From assembly GCA_944380845.1 (NCBI GenBank), contig CALWIU010000010.1:1-55202 (forward strand): a stretch of 55,202 bases of DNA, in the 5' to 3' direction. The notes beneath the pieces are model-generated. The model did not search any database. It saw only the letters and a list, made by a program, of their open reading frames with translations, and was not told the DNA's origin. Source of the DNA: an uncultured Clostridia bacterium (GTDB lineage Bacteria > Bacillota > Clostridia > Oscillospirales > Acutalibacteraceae). Below are positions 36,153 to 44,223 of this stretch, one piece after another (the stretch's first letter is position 1; each line of letters starts with the position of its first letter). The position numbers and the translations under genes were made by a program.

Positions 36153-37489
36153 AACCTGTCTCCTTTGTTTTCTGTTTGTAGGTATTGAATGATATTCTCT
36201 TTTTTGTTGCTGCATTTTTCCTCGATCACCGCAGCAAGCGCGCTCTGCAAAAGCGAACCGACCTGCTGTCCGCTGACCGAAAAAGCGTTTTCCAGATCTT
36301 CGCCGTTTACGGCAAGATCACGAAGGCTGTAGCATTCCCTGGCACCCTTCACCTGTTCCAAAAGGGAGCGGGCATGACTGAGCTGTTCGGAAATATCGCG
36401 GTATGGCTCCGCCAAAGCACCGCGATCCGCTTTGCGCATTTGCAGGTAGCGAAGAAAATTTTCTTCGCCCATTTCGCACAAATACCGTTTCAGCGTGACT
36501 TTATCTTCCGGAATCGGGCGATCATGCACGCCGACAAGATAGCTTGTCTGCTCAATGGTACGCGACGGGAATTTCATGCGGGTCAATTCCTCTTTTGTGA
36601 TCCTTGCGCCCGCTTCAGCGTGTCCGGTAAAATCGCTGTCGCCATTTCCCCGAATCGTTTCTACTGTCGGCTTGCCGACATCATGGAACAGCATGACCAA
36701 CCGCAGATAATCATCATTCGGATCAACAGCATCCACCGTATGACAAGTATGTTCCCAAACATCATAAGCGTGCTTTTTCCCGATCTGCGGGTGTCGATAC
36801 TCCGCGCGCAATGAGGGAAACAGTTCAAAAATCACTTCCCCGTAAGAAAGCAGAACCTTCCCCGCATTTTTGCCGCGAAGCAGTTTCATCATTTCCTTTT
36901 GCAGTCGTTCGGCAGATACCTTATGCAAATTTTCTTTTAACCGAAAAATTGCTTTTTCCGTTTCCGGCGCAATGGTAAATCCCAGAACAGAAGCAAAACG
37001 CAGGGCGCGCATTATGCGCAGCGCGTCTTCGGAAAACCGAAGCGCCGGGTCGCCGACACAGCGAATGATCTTGTTCTGGATATCAGCGCAGCCGTTATAA
37101 GGATCAACCAGCCCTTCGCTTTGAGAAAAAGCGATCGCATTGACGGTAAAATCCCGGCGAGCCAGGTCTGCAAGAATCGAATCCGTAAAAATGACCTGAT
37201 CCGGATGCCGGCTGTCAGAATACGAGCCATCCAGACGGTGTGTCGTGATTTCCACCGGAGAGCCGCCGGATATGACGGTAATTGTGCCATGCTTTTCACC
37301 GATATCAATGGTCCGGTAATCGGAAAAAACCTTTTTGATTTCAGACGGCAGTGCAGTGGTCGTTATATCGTAATCATCCGCAGACTGCCCCATCAAAGAA
37401 TCCCGCACCGAACCGCCAACCGCATACGCTCGATACCCCGCCTTTTCAAGCCGATCCATCAAAACGCGAATATTATCCGGTAAAAACAT
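36149..37489 (-). CDS. cca: tRNA nucleotidyltransferase (CCA-adding or A-adding)
   Basis: 446 residues. The class II nucleotidyltransferase head is clear: YAVGGSVRDSLMGQSADDYDITTTALP with the catalytic DYD, RRDFTVNAIAF, and the neck helix EDALRIMRALRFASVLGF. An HD-type domain follows (LVMLFHDVGKPTVE, GHAEAGARIT, VGVHDRPI). The ATG at 37489 follows GGGAGG. A GATAGG/CCTATC hairpin lies just upstream at 37506-37523. It overlaps the GH2 gene by 4 nt, an unusual pairing of RNA processing and carbohydrate genes. Confidence 0.95.
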   Translation of the reverse strand: MFLPDNIRVLMDRLEKAGYRAYAVGGSVRDSLMGQSADDYDITTTALPSEIKKVFSDYRTIDIGEKHGTITVISGGSPVEITTHRLDGSYSDSRHPDQVIFTDSILADLARRDFTVNAIAFSQSEGLVDPYNGCADIQNKIIRCVGDPALRFSEDALRIMRALRFASVLGFTIAPETEKAIFRLKENLHKVSAERLQKEMMKLLRGKNAGKVLLSYGEVIFELFPSLRAEYRHPQIGKKHAYDVWEHTCHTVDAVDPNDDYLRLVMLFHDVGKPTVETIRGNGDSDFTGHAEAGARITKEELTRMKFPSRTIEQTSYLVGVHDRPIPEDKVTLKRYLCEMGEENFLRYLQMRKADRGALAEPYRDISEQLSHARSLLEQVKGARECYSLRDLAVNGEDLENAFSVSGQQVGSLLQSALAAVIEEKCSNKKENIIQYLQTENKGDRL

Positions 37490-37576
37490 ATGATCCTCCC
37501 TTAAAGATAGGTTCCTTCCTATCCTTGCTATCTTACCATACTTTTCCGACAAAGTCCATACATTTTCTTTGATGAC

Positions 37577-37605
37577 TTGAAAAGAATCTTGAACTGTGCT
37601 ACACT
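37577..37605 (+). promoter_or_regulatory. Promoter of the M29 aminopeptidase gene
   Basis: TTGAAA, 17-nt spacer, TACACT, 19 nt upstream of the ATG. Confidence 0.72.
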
Positions 37606-37623
37606 TTTTTGGAGGTGCTGATT

Positions 37624-38856
37624 ATGACTTTTCAGGAAAAATTAGAAGAGTATGCCAAAATTATTGTTTCTCTGGGCATTCATGTAACAAAGGGAAAATA
37701 TGTTTTGCTGTCCTGTCCGATCATTGCCGCCGATTTTGGCCGTTTGGTAGCCAAAAACTGCTACAAAGCCGGCGCAAAGGATGTCATCATGTTTTATCAT
37801 GATGAAAAATTTTCCCGTTTGCGTTATGATTGCGCGGCAAAAGAAGTCATTGCCGACATCCCGTTCTGGCAGGCGGAAAGACGGAATTACTATGCGCGTG
37901 AAGGCTGCTGCAATATCAGTATTATTGCCGACGACCCCGAAATTTTTACCGGAGCGGAAAGCGACAAGCTTATGAGTGCCGCTATTGCTTCTAAAAAAGC
38001 ATACAAAGAATTTTATGACATTATGGATCGCGGCGGCGTGCGCTGGACGGTTGTCGCCTACCCCAATCCGAAGTGGGCAAAAAAAATTTTCCCGGATCTT
38101 TCCGAAGACGACGCCGTCAACGCTCTGATGGAGCAGATTTTTCAAACCGTGCGGATCGGCAGCGGTGATTCGCAGGACAACTGGAAAAAACACGACGCCA
38201 TTTTAAAAGAACGCGCAAAAAAGCTCAATGACTATTCTTTCACCAGCCTGCATTACCGAAATCACCTTGGTACCGATCTTTCTGTCTTTCTTCCGGACGG
38301 TCACATCTGGTATGGTGGCAGCGAACAGGATCGGGACGGCGTTGATTATTTTCCCAATATGCCTACAGAAGAAATTTTTACCATGCCCCACAAAGACAAA
38401 ACGGAAGGCATTGTCTATTCGGCCATGCCGCTGGTCTATCAGGGCGCCATTATCGATGCGTTTTATCTGAAGTTCCACAACGGTAAAGTGGTTGCCTATG
38501 ATGCGAAAAAAGGCAAAGAAGTATTAACGCGATTACTCGATACCGACGATGGCTCAAAAATGCTTGGTGAAGTGGCGCTGATTCCTTATGATTCTCCGAT
38601 CCGAAAAACCGGGCTGTTGTTTTATGAAACCCTTTTTGACGAGAACGCATCCTGCCATCTGGCACTTGGCGAATGTTATCCTAACACCATTCGCAACGGA
38701 GAAAACATGACCGAAGAGGAGCTGGCAAATCACGGCGGGAATAAAAGCGTCAATCATGTTGATTTTATGATCGGAACGGCGGACTTGTCAATTGACGGCA
38801 TTCTTTCCGACGGGAGCGTTATTCCTGTATTTCGGGATGGAAATTTTGTATTTTAA
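37624..38856 (+). CDS. M29 family aminopeptidase
   Basis: 410 residues, the length of AmpS/aminopeptidase T metallopeptidases of family M29. Conserved segments are the N-terminal YAKIIVSLGIHVTKGKYVLL, TDLSVFLPDGHIWYGG, NMPTEEIFTMPHKDKTEGIVYSAMPLVYQGAIID, and the C-terminal metal-site region CHLALGECYPNTI ... NHVDFMIGTADLSIDG. It removes N-terminal residues from peptides in the cytoplasm. GGAGG lies 8 nt before the ATG. It is a single-gene unit with its own promoter and terminator. Confidence 0.93.
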   Translation: MTFQEKLEEYAKIIVSLGIHVTKGKYVLLSCPIIAADFGRLVAKNCYKAGAKDVIMFYHDEKFSRLRYDCAAKEVIADIPFWQAERRNYYAREGCCNISIIADDPEIFTGAESDKLMSAAIASKKAYKEFYDIMDRGGVRWTVVAYPNPKWAKKIFPDLSEDDAVNALMEQIFQTVRIGSGDSQDNWKKHDAILKERAKKLNDYSFTSLHYRNHLGTDLSVFLPDGHIWYGGSEQDRDGVDYFPNMPTEEIFTMPHKDKTEGIVYSAMPLVYQGAIIDAFYLKFHNGKVVAYDAKKGKEVLTRLLDTDDGSKMLGEVALIPYDSPIRKTGLLFYETLFDENASCHLALGECYPNTIRNGENMTEEELANHGGNKSVNHVDFMIGTADLSIDGILSDGSVIPVFRDGNFVF

Positions 38857-38873
38857 TTTTATACGCTCAGCAG

Positions 38874-38915
38874 CAGGTTGATTTTTCCGGATAAAAGCGG
38901 CAAAAAATCAACCTG
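38874..38915 (+). terminator. Terminator after the M29 gene
   Basis: Stem CAGGTTGATTTTT / AAAAATCAACCTG with a 16-nt loop and a following TATTCTTTTTAT. The remaining gap to oadB holds only a promoter. Confidence 0.8.
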
Positions 38916-39015
38916 TATTCTTTTTATCTGCCATTAAAAAAATAATCTGATGCCTTTTGCTCAATCTTGCCAGAATTTATGAACGAAAAACAAATAATTT
39001 TCTCCAAAAAATCCA

Positions 39016-39044
39016 TTGTTTTTCCGACTGTCATATGGTATCAT
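39016..39044 (+). promoter_or_regulatory. Putative promoter of the decarboxylase subunit genes
   Basis: TTGTTT, 17-nt spacer, TATCAT, 34 nt before the GTG start. Confidence 0.58.
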
Positions 39045-39077
39045 AATTCTTGATTTTTTTCAGAAAGAAGGATATTT

Positions 39078-40199
39078 GTGGATTTTTTGATGGACATTTT
39101 CGGCAATGTGACTGAATTATTCACCATGCTCGGCGGCAAACAGCTTGTCATGTGGATTATCGGCGCAGTGCTTATCTTTCTTGCCATTAAAAAAGAAATG
39201 GAACCGTCACTGCTGCTGCCTATGGGCTTCGGCACCATTCTTGTCAATCTGCCCAATTCCGGCGCCATCGGTGAGGAAGGCGCCATTGAAGTGCTGTTTG
39301 ACATGGGTATTGCAAATGAGCTGTTCCCTTTGATTTTATTTATCGGTATTGGCGCAATGATCGATTTTGGTCCGTTGCTGTCCAACCCAAAGCTGATGAT
39401 TTTCGGTGCCGCTTCCCAATTTGGTATTTTTGCGGCTTTCTTCATCGCGACTCTTGCCGGTTTTGACATCCGCGACGCCGCTTCTATCGCCGTCATCGGT
39501 GCTGCCGACGGTCCGACCTCGATCTTTGTTTCTCAAACGCTTAATTCCGCTTATACCGGCGCAATCATGGTTGCTGCGTATTCGTATATGGCGCTGGTAC
39601 CCGTTATTCAGCCGCCGGTCATTAAGCTGCTGACCACCAAAAAAGAGCGTTTGATTCGTATGCCTTATGCCATGTCCAGCGTAAGCAAACGCACAAAGAT
39701 TCTCTTCCCCATCTTTGTTACGATTATTGCCGGTCTGGTTGCGCCCGCCAGCGTTGCTCTGGTTGGCTTCCTGATGTTCGGCAACCTGATTCGTGAATGC
39801 GGCGTGTTGGACAACCTTTCCAACACAGCCCAAAATGTTCTTGCGAACCTGATTACGATCCTGCTTGGTCTGACCGTCGCCAATCAAATGCGCGCTGACT
39901 CGTTCCTGAAATGGGAAACCATTCTGGTTATCTTGATCGGTCTTGCCGCATTTGTCTTTGATACCGCCGGCGGCGTTTTGTTCGCAATATTCCTGAACCT
40001 GTTCCTCAAACAAAAAATCAACCCCATGGTTGGCGCCGCAGGTATTTCCGCCTTCCCGATGTCCAGCCGCGTCGTGCATAAAATGGGACAGCAGGAGGAT
40101 AATCAGAACTTCCTTCTGATGCACGCTGTCGCAGTCAATGTTTCCGGACAGGTCGCTTCGGTCATCGCAGGCGGCATGATCCTGAACTTCTTTGCTTGA
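39078..40199 (+). CDS. oadB: Sodium-pumping decarboxylase beta subunit (OadB/GcdB family)
   Basis: 373 residues, integral membrane subunit that couples decarboxylation of a biotin-bound carboxyl group to Na+ export. Typical segments are MGFGTILVNLPNSG, FIGIGAMIDFGPLLSNP, AAFFIATLAGFDIRDAASIAVIGAADGPTSIFV (the conserved region with the Na+-binding Asp), PLVIQPPVIKLLTTK-like text (VPVIQPPVIKLLTTK) and NPMVGAAGISAFPMSSRVV. Start GTG at 39078; an ATG at 39090 is possible. A gamma-like gene follows, but no carboxyltransferase or biotin carrier is in the window. Confidence 0.94.
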   Translation: MDFLMDIFGNVTELFTMLGGKQLVMWIIGAVLIFLAIKKEMEPSLLLPMGFGTILVNLPNSGAIGEEGAIEVLFDMGIANELFPLILFIGIGAMIDFGPLLSNPKLMIFGAASQFGIFAAFFIATLAGFDIRDAASIAVIGAADGPTSIFVSQTLNSAYTGAIMVAAYSYMALVPVIQPPVIKLLTTKKERLIRMPYAMSSVSKRTKILFPIFVTIIAGLVAPASVALVGFLMFGNLIRECGVLDNLSNTAQNVLANLITILLGLTVANQMRADSFLKWETILVILIGLAAFVFDTAGGVLFAIFLNLFLKQKINPMVGAAGISAFPMSSRVVHKMGQQEDNQNFLLMHAVAVNVSGQVASVIAGGMILNFFA

Positions 40200-40220
40200 T
40201 TACGGAAAGGAGCTTGAATC

Positions 40221-40472
40221 ATGGAAGAAAATTTCACCACGGAATACAGCGCCGAAGCGCTCATGTCCGAATCAGTAGCCAGTGAGACGGAAGCCTTTGC
40301 CTCATCCGGTGAATATAACCTTGACGAACCCGCATCCCTGGGGGAAGCGGCAGGCATTATGGGAAAAGGCATGCTGGGTGTGTTCGTCGTTATTGGCGTA
40401 ATTATTCTTTGCGTATTCGCACTGAATCGTGCCGGAAAAAAAGATAAGAAAAAGGAAAAAGAAAGCAAATAA
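40221..40472 (+). CDS. OadG-like gamma subunit of a sodium-pumping decarboxylase
   Basis: 83 residues with an acidic N-terminal 40 residues, one membrane helix (MLGVFVVIGVIILCVFALNRA) and a lysine-rich tail (KKDKKKEKESK). The helix and following basic tail fit OadG-type gamma subunits, which anchor the complex. The long acidic head is not typical and could face outside. It has an AGGAG SD and lies 21 nt after oadB. The identification rests mostly on context. Confidence 0.7.
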   Translation: MEENFTTEYSAEALMSESVASETEAFASSGEYNLDEPASLGEAAGIMGKGMLGVFVVIGVIILCVFALNRAGKKDKKKEKESK

Positions 40473-40486
40473 CTTTTTCAGCAAAC

Positions 40487-40528
40487 AAAAAAACGATCCG
40501 CAGAAAAAATTCTGCGGATCGTTTTTTT
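40487..40528. terminator. Bidirectional terminator
   Basis: Stem ACGATCCGCAGAA / TTCTGCGGATCGT flanked by A-runs and T7, serving both the decarboxylase genes (plus) and the ABC ATPase gene (minus). Confidence 0.93.
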
Positions 40529-40533
40529 GTTTA

Positions 40534-41214
40534 TTATCTGGTAAAATCTTCAACGATTTTACCATCCTGAATGCGCACATTACGCGGAGCATTGGCGGCG
40601 ATCCCGTTATCATGGGTAATCAAAATGACCGTTGTACCGTCCTCATGCAGCTCGTGGATCATATTCATGACTTCCTTGCCGGAAGCGGAATCCAGATTGC
40701 CTGTCGGCTCATCTGCCAAAATAATCGGAGGCTTTGCGGCAAGAGCGCGAGCAATGGCAACACGCTGCTGCTGTCCGCCGGACATCTGCGCCGGCAAATG
40801 ATCGATGCGGTGTCCCAAACCAACACGACGCAGCGCAGGAATGGACAATCTCTCGCGTTCTTCCGGCGGCATTCCCCGATAGACCAGAGGCAGCTCAACA
40901 TTGGCTTTGGCAGTCAAAGAAGGAATCAGGTTAAATCCCTGAAAAATAAAACCGATTTCCTTGTTGCGGATGTCCGACAATTCGTCATCCGTCAAGCCGG
41001 CAACATTTTTCCCGTCGAGCTTATAGATGCCGCGGGTCGGCACATCCAAAAGTCCCAATATGTTCATCAGGGTAGATTTTCCCGAACCGGACTGGCCGAT
41101 AATGGCAACATATTCCCCTTTATTAACGGTCAAGGAGACGCCGTCCAGTGCGCGAACTTCATTTTCGCCGGGATTATAAATTTTATAAACATTCTTAATT
41201 TCTACCAAAGGCAT
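40534..41214 (-). CDS. ABC transporter ATP-binding protein, MacB/LolD type
   Basis: 226 residues. Walker A is GQSGSGKST, the Q-loop region FIFQGFNLIPSL, the signature LPAQMSGGQQQRVAIARA, and Walker B IILADEPTGNLDS. This is the type that pairs with FtsX-like (MacB) permeases for lipoproteins, peptides or toxins. No permease is adjacent: metY lies upstream (gap 18 nt) and a terminator follows. It may serve a permease encoded elsewhere. The ATG at 41214 has AAGGAG. Confidence 0.93.
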   Translation of the reverse strand: MPLVEIKNVYKIYNPGENEVRALDGVSLTVNKGEYVAIIGQSGSGKSTLMNILGLLDVPTRGIYKLDGKNVAGLTDDELSDIRNKEIGFIFQGFNLIPSLTAKANVELPLVYRGMPPEERERLSIPALRRVGLGHRIDHLPAQMSGGQQQRVAIARALAAKPPIILADEPTGNLDSASGKEVMNMIHELHEDGTTVILITHDNGIAANAPRNVRIQDGKIVEDFTR

Positions 41215-41232
41215 GAAAAACACTCCTTATGG

Positions 41233-42510
41233 TCAAACCTTGGCAAGCGCCTGTTCGACATCTGCAAGAATATCAGAGATATCCTCAATACCGACTGAAA
41301 AGCGAATCAGATCTGCGCCGACGCCTGCCTCAATCAGCTGTTCATCGGTAAGCTGACGATGGGTCGTGCTTGCCGGGTGCAGCACACAGGTACGGCAGTC
41401 AGCAACATGGGTAACAATGGCGGCAAGTTTTAAAGAATCCATAAATTTGGTTGCCGCTTCCCTGCCGCCCTTGACGCCAAAGGAAACAACGCCGCAAGTG
41501 CCGTTGGGCATGTATTTCTGTGCCAGATCATAATACTTATCACCCTTCAAACCGGGATAGCGCACCCAACTGACCTTTTCATGACCTTGCAGATATTCCG
41601 CAACCTGTAAAGCATTTTCACAATGTTTCGCAACACGCAGGGGCAGCGTTTCCAATCCGTTGTTGAGAAGAAACGCATTAAACGGCGCAGGGATGGATCC
41701 CAAATCACGCATAAGCTGAGCGGTTGCTTTTGTAATATAAGCAGCCTTGCCAAAACGCTCGGTATAAATGATCCCATGATAAGAATCATCCGGCGTAGTC
41801 AAGCCAGGGAATTTGTCGTTCTGCGTCCAATCGAAATTGCCGCTGTCAACAATCACACCGCCGACTGCCGCTGCGTGGCCGTCCATATATTTGGTCGTGG
41901 AGTGCGTCACAATGTCTGCACCAAATTCAATGGGACGGCAATTTACCGGCGTGGGGAAAGTATTATCAACAATCAGCGGAACCCCGTTGGCATGGGCGCA
42001 TTTTGCAAACTTTTCAATATCCAGCACATCCAAAACTGGATTGGCAAGCGTTTCGGCAAAAACCGCCTTGGTATTGGGACGGAAACACGCCATGATCTCT
42101 TCTTCGGAAGCGTCAGGATGAATAAAAGTAAAATCAATACCCATTTTTTTCATCGTGACAGAGAAAAGATTGAAAGTGCCGCCGTAAATCGAGCAGGAAC
42201 TGACCACATGGTCTCCTGCTCCGGCAATATTAAAGACCGAATAAAAGGATGCAGCCTGACCGGAAGAAGTCAGAATGGCAGCAACGCCGCCTTCCATATC
42301 GGCAATTTTTGCCGCTACCGCATCATTGGTCGGATTTTGCAGACGCGTATAGAAATATCCGGATGCTTCCAGATCAAAAAGTCTGCCCATTTCTACGCTG
42401 GAATCATATTTATAAGTCGTGCTTTGAATGATGGGAAGCACGCGTGGTTCGCCATTTTTGGGGGTGTAACCGCTTTGAACGGCTTTGGTTGCTATTTTGA
42501 AATCTGACAA
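41233..42510 (-). CDS. metY: O-acetylhomoserine sulfhydrylase (MetY, Cys/Met metabolism PLP family)
   Basis: 425 residues, the longer MetY form. The PLP lysine lies in THSTTKYMDGHAAAVGG. Family segments include YFYTRLQNPTNDAVAAKIADMEGG, HVVSSCSIYGGTFNLF and YPGLKGDKYYDLAQKYMPNG. It forms homocysteine from O-acetylhomoserine and sulfide. The start is TTG (42508-42510) behind GGAGAG. It lies 16 nt after the ApgM-like gene. Both belong to one operon with the promoter at 43799-43827. Confidence 0.94.
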   Translation of the reverse strand: MSDFKIATKAVQSGYTPKNGEPRVLPIIQSTTYKYDSSVEMGRLFDLEASGYFYTRLQNPTNDAVAAKIADMEGGVAAILTSSGQAASFYSVFNIAGAGDHVVSSCSIYGGTFNLFSVTMKKMGIDFTFIHPDASEEEIMACFRPNTKAVFAETLANPVLDVLDIEKFAKCAHANGVPLIVDNTFPTPVNCRPIEFGADIVTHSTTKYMDGHAAAVGGVIVDSGNFDWTQNDKFPGLTTPDDSYHGIIYTERFGKAAYITKATAQLMRDLGSIPAPFNAFLLNNGLETLPLRVAKHCENALQVAEYLQGHEKVSWVRYPGLKGDKYYDLAQKYMPNGTCGVVSFGVKGGREAATKFMDSLKLAAIVTHVADCRTCVLHPASTTHRQLTDEQLIEAGVGADLIRFSVGIEDISDILADVEQALAKV

Positions 42511-42526
42511 GGGAACTCTCTCCTTT

Positions 42527-43738
42527 TTATCCTAAAAATTCTTTCATCAGGGACACGCCGTCAGGGACATAAACGCCGGTAGCCTGAGCGGATTTTTCAT
42601 TTACTGAGGCAACGCCACTATCCACCGGTGCGCTTTTTTGCATCATGGCAAAAGGAACAGGATCAGGCGCATGGGTCTTTGTGGTCAATGGTGTCGGATG
42701 ATCGGGAAGACACATGATTTTATAATCCTCACCGGTAGAATTCAGATACGCCATCAAAGGTCCGACAATTTTCGCATCGATCAGCTCGATGGCCTTGACC
42801 TTGTTTTCCGGCTCACCACGGTGACCGCATTCATCGGGCGCTTCCACATGAACATAAACAAAATCCTGACCGTTTTTGAAAGCGTCAATAGCAGCCTGGC
42901 ATTTTCCTTCAAAATTGGTATCCAGATAGCCCGTTACACCTTCGACCTCGGGGGTTTGCATTCCGGCACAGCCGCCGATTCCCTTTAACAGATCCACGGC
43001 GGAAATGATGGTTCCTTTTAAACCGTGCATTTCGTAAAAATTCCCGAGAGAAGGCTTGGTGCCTTCGCCCCAGAGCCAAATGGAATTGGCGGGACGCTTA
43101 CCTTCCGCGATGCGTTTGCGGTTGACCGGATGCTGCATCAGGAAGTCATAGCTTTTTTTCATCATATCAATCAAAGGCGCAGCCTTTTCAGCAGTGGAAA
43201 GATACGGGCCGATCACACGGTCGGAAATATCATGCGGCGGGGTCATGGAGCCAAGATCCATTGTACCATTGTGCCAAACAAGGCAATGACGATAGCTGAC
43301 GCCGTTATAAAAACGAAAACGATCCGTACCGAATTTCTCTTCAACGGAACGAATGATTTCGGCTGCTTCAGCAGTAGAGATATCACCGGCTGAATAATCC
43401 ACCATGACTTTATTTTCATACGGTTCATCGTCTGAAAGTGTTACCAGATTACACCGCAAAGTGACATCGGTATCCAGCAGGTTTACACCGATACTGACCG
43501 CTTCCAGCGGGGAACGGCCGGTATAGCAGGTACGCGCATCATAACCCAGCACGCCCAAATTAGCAACATCGCTGCCGGGTTTCAATCCGTCCGGAACGGT
43601 TTTGACCAAACCGACCTTGCCGTGCGCGCCAATGAAATCAAGATTTGGTTTTTTTGCCAAATCCATCGGCGTATGGCCGTTTAACGCCGGACAGGGATAA
43701 TCCGCCATACCGTCAAAAAGAACCACCGCGTATTTCAT
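42527..43738 (-). CDS. ApgM-like protein, proposed homoserine kinase
   Basis: 403 residues of the alkaline-phosphatase-like superfamily, closest to archaeal-type cofactor-independent phosphoglycerate mutase (ApgM). Metal and nucleophile regions are VLFDGMADYPC, KPGSDVANLGVLGYDA, VHVEAPDECGHRGE and LPDHPTPLTTKTHAPDPVPFAM. A branch of this family (the proposed homoserine kinase model) lies in threonine/methionine gene clusters. Its place directly before metY favours that role here, or at least homoserine-related metabolism, over glycolysis. The ATG start at 43738 has a weak SD. Confidence 0.87.
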   Translation of the reverse strand: MKYAVVLFDGMADYPCPALNGHTPMDLAKKPNLDFIGAHGKVGLVKTVPDGLKPGSDVANLGVLGYDARTCYTGRSPLEAVSIGVNLLDTDVTLRCNLVTLSDDEPYENKVMVDYSAGDISTAEAAEIIRSVEEKFGTDRFRFYNGVSYRHCLVWHNGTMDLGSMTPPHDISDRVIGPYLSTAEKAAPLIDMMKKSYDFLMQHPVNRKRIAEGKRPANSIWLWGEGTKPSLGNFYEMHGLKGTIISAVDLLKGIGGCAGMQTPEVEGVTGYLDTNFEGKCQAAIDAFKNGQDFVYVHVEAPDECGHRGEPENKVKAIELIDAKIVGPLMAYLNSTGEDYKIMCLPDHPTPLTTKTHAPDPVPFAMMQKSAPVDSGVASVNEKSAQATGVYVPDGVSLMKEFLG

Positions 43739-43768
43739 ATACTGTCATCCTTCCCATGGGGTTCATTC

Positions 43769-43788
43769 GCTTTGCTGCATGGCAAAGC
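43769..43788 (-). promoter_or_regulatory. Stem-loop in the 5' untranslated region of the ApgM-like gene
   Basis: Perfect 7-bp inverted repeat GCTTTGC / GCAAAGC around a 6-nt loop, 31 nt upstream of the start codon. Confidence 0.5.
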
Positions 43789-43794
43789 ATGATA

Positions 43795-43827
43795 GTAAAG
43801 TATACCATACTTTACCGGAGGAATCAA
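43795..43827 (-). promoter_or_regulatory. Promoter of the ApgM-metY operon with overlapping palindrome
   Basis: Minus strand TTGATT (43822-43827), 17-nt spacer, TATACT (43799-43804). A perfect 9-bp inverted repeat (GTAAAGTAT and ATACTTTAC, 3-nt centre, 43795-43815) covers the -10 box and part of the spacer, where a repressor would sit. Confidence 0.7.
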
Positions 43828-43963
43828 CTGAAACATCCATGCAATTTTTATGAACAAATTTATAAAGCAAACACAAAAACGCAAACTCCTACAAGACGGA
43901 CGCGGCAAAGACTTCTCCATTCTTCGCCGCAATGAAAAAAACAAAAAAAGTATAAAAAACCTC

Positions 43964-43992
43964 TTGCAAATTGCAAAGGAATGTGATATAGT
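43964..43992 (+). promoter_or_regulatory. Promoter of tRNA-Pro
   Basis: TTGCAA, 17-nt spacer, TATAGT, ending 18 nt upstream of the tRNA. The stretch 43828-43963 holds no visible gene. Confidence 0.78.
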
Positions 43993-44010
43993 ATAGAGCG
44001 TTCCAATCAT

Positions 44011-44086
44011 CCGGGTGTGGCGCAGTTGGGAGCGCGCTTGACTGGGGGTCAAGAGGCCGTGAGTTCAAGTCTCGCCACTCGGACCA
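44011..44086 (+). tRNA. tRNA-Pro (GGG anticodon)
   Basis: 76 nt including an encoded CCA. Acceptor CCGGGTG pairs with CACTCGG (one G-T), the D arm is GCGC/GCGC, the anticodon stem is CTTGA/TCAAG with loop CTGGGGG (anticodon GGG at 44044-44046, reading CCC/CCU), and the T arm loop is TTCAAGT. It has its own promoter and terminator. Confidence 0.96.
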
Positions 44087-44090
44087 AAAA

Positions 44091-44130
44091 AGTCTGATGT
44101 GTCAACAATTTTCGGCACATCAGGCTTTTT
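44091..44130 (+). terminator. Terminator after tRNA-Pro
   Basis: Stem AGTCTGATGTG / CACATCAGGCT (one wobble), loop 14 nt, then TTTTT. Confidence 0.88.
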
Positions 44131-44164
44131 GTTTTCCCCTATATCGAACGACAAAAATAACATC

Positions 44165-44196
44165 GGGCGGGAATCTTGCATTCGAGATTCCCGCCC
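44165..44196 (-). terminator. Terminator-like hairpin after the PurF-like gene
   Basis: Perfect 11-bp stem GGGCGGGAATC / GATTCCCGCCC with a 10-nt loop. The minus-strand T-run (GTTATTTTT) starts a few bases late. It lies 27 nt beyond the stop, between convergent transcripts. Confidence 0.68.
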
Positions 44197-44223
44197 CTTT
44201 CCTGTTTTTACGAAATGGATCTT

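Noticed and set aside
40429..41298. 289-codon plus-strand frame across a terminator
   Set aside because: Antisense to the ABC ATPase gene and reads through the bidirectional terminator.
41623..42507. 294-codon plus-strand frame
   Set aside because: Antisense to metY, without SD or domain.
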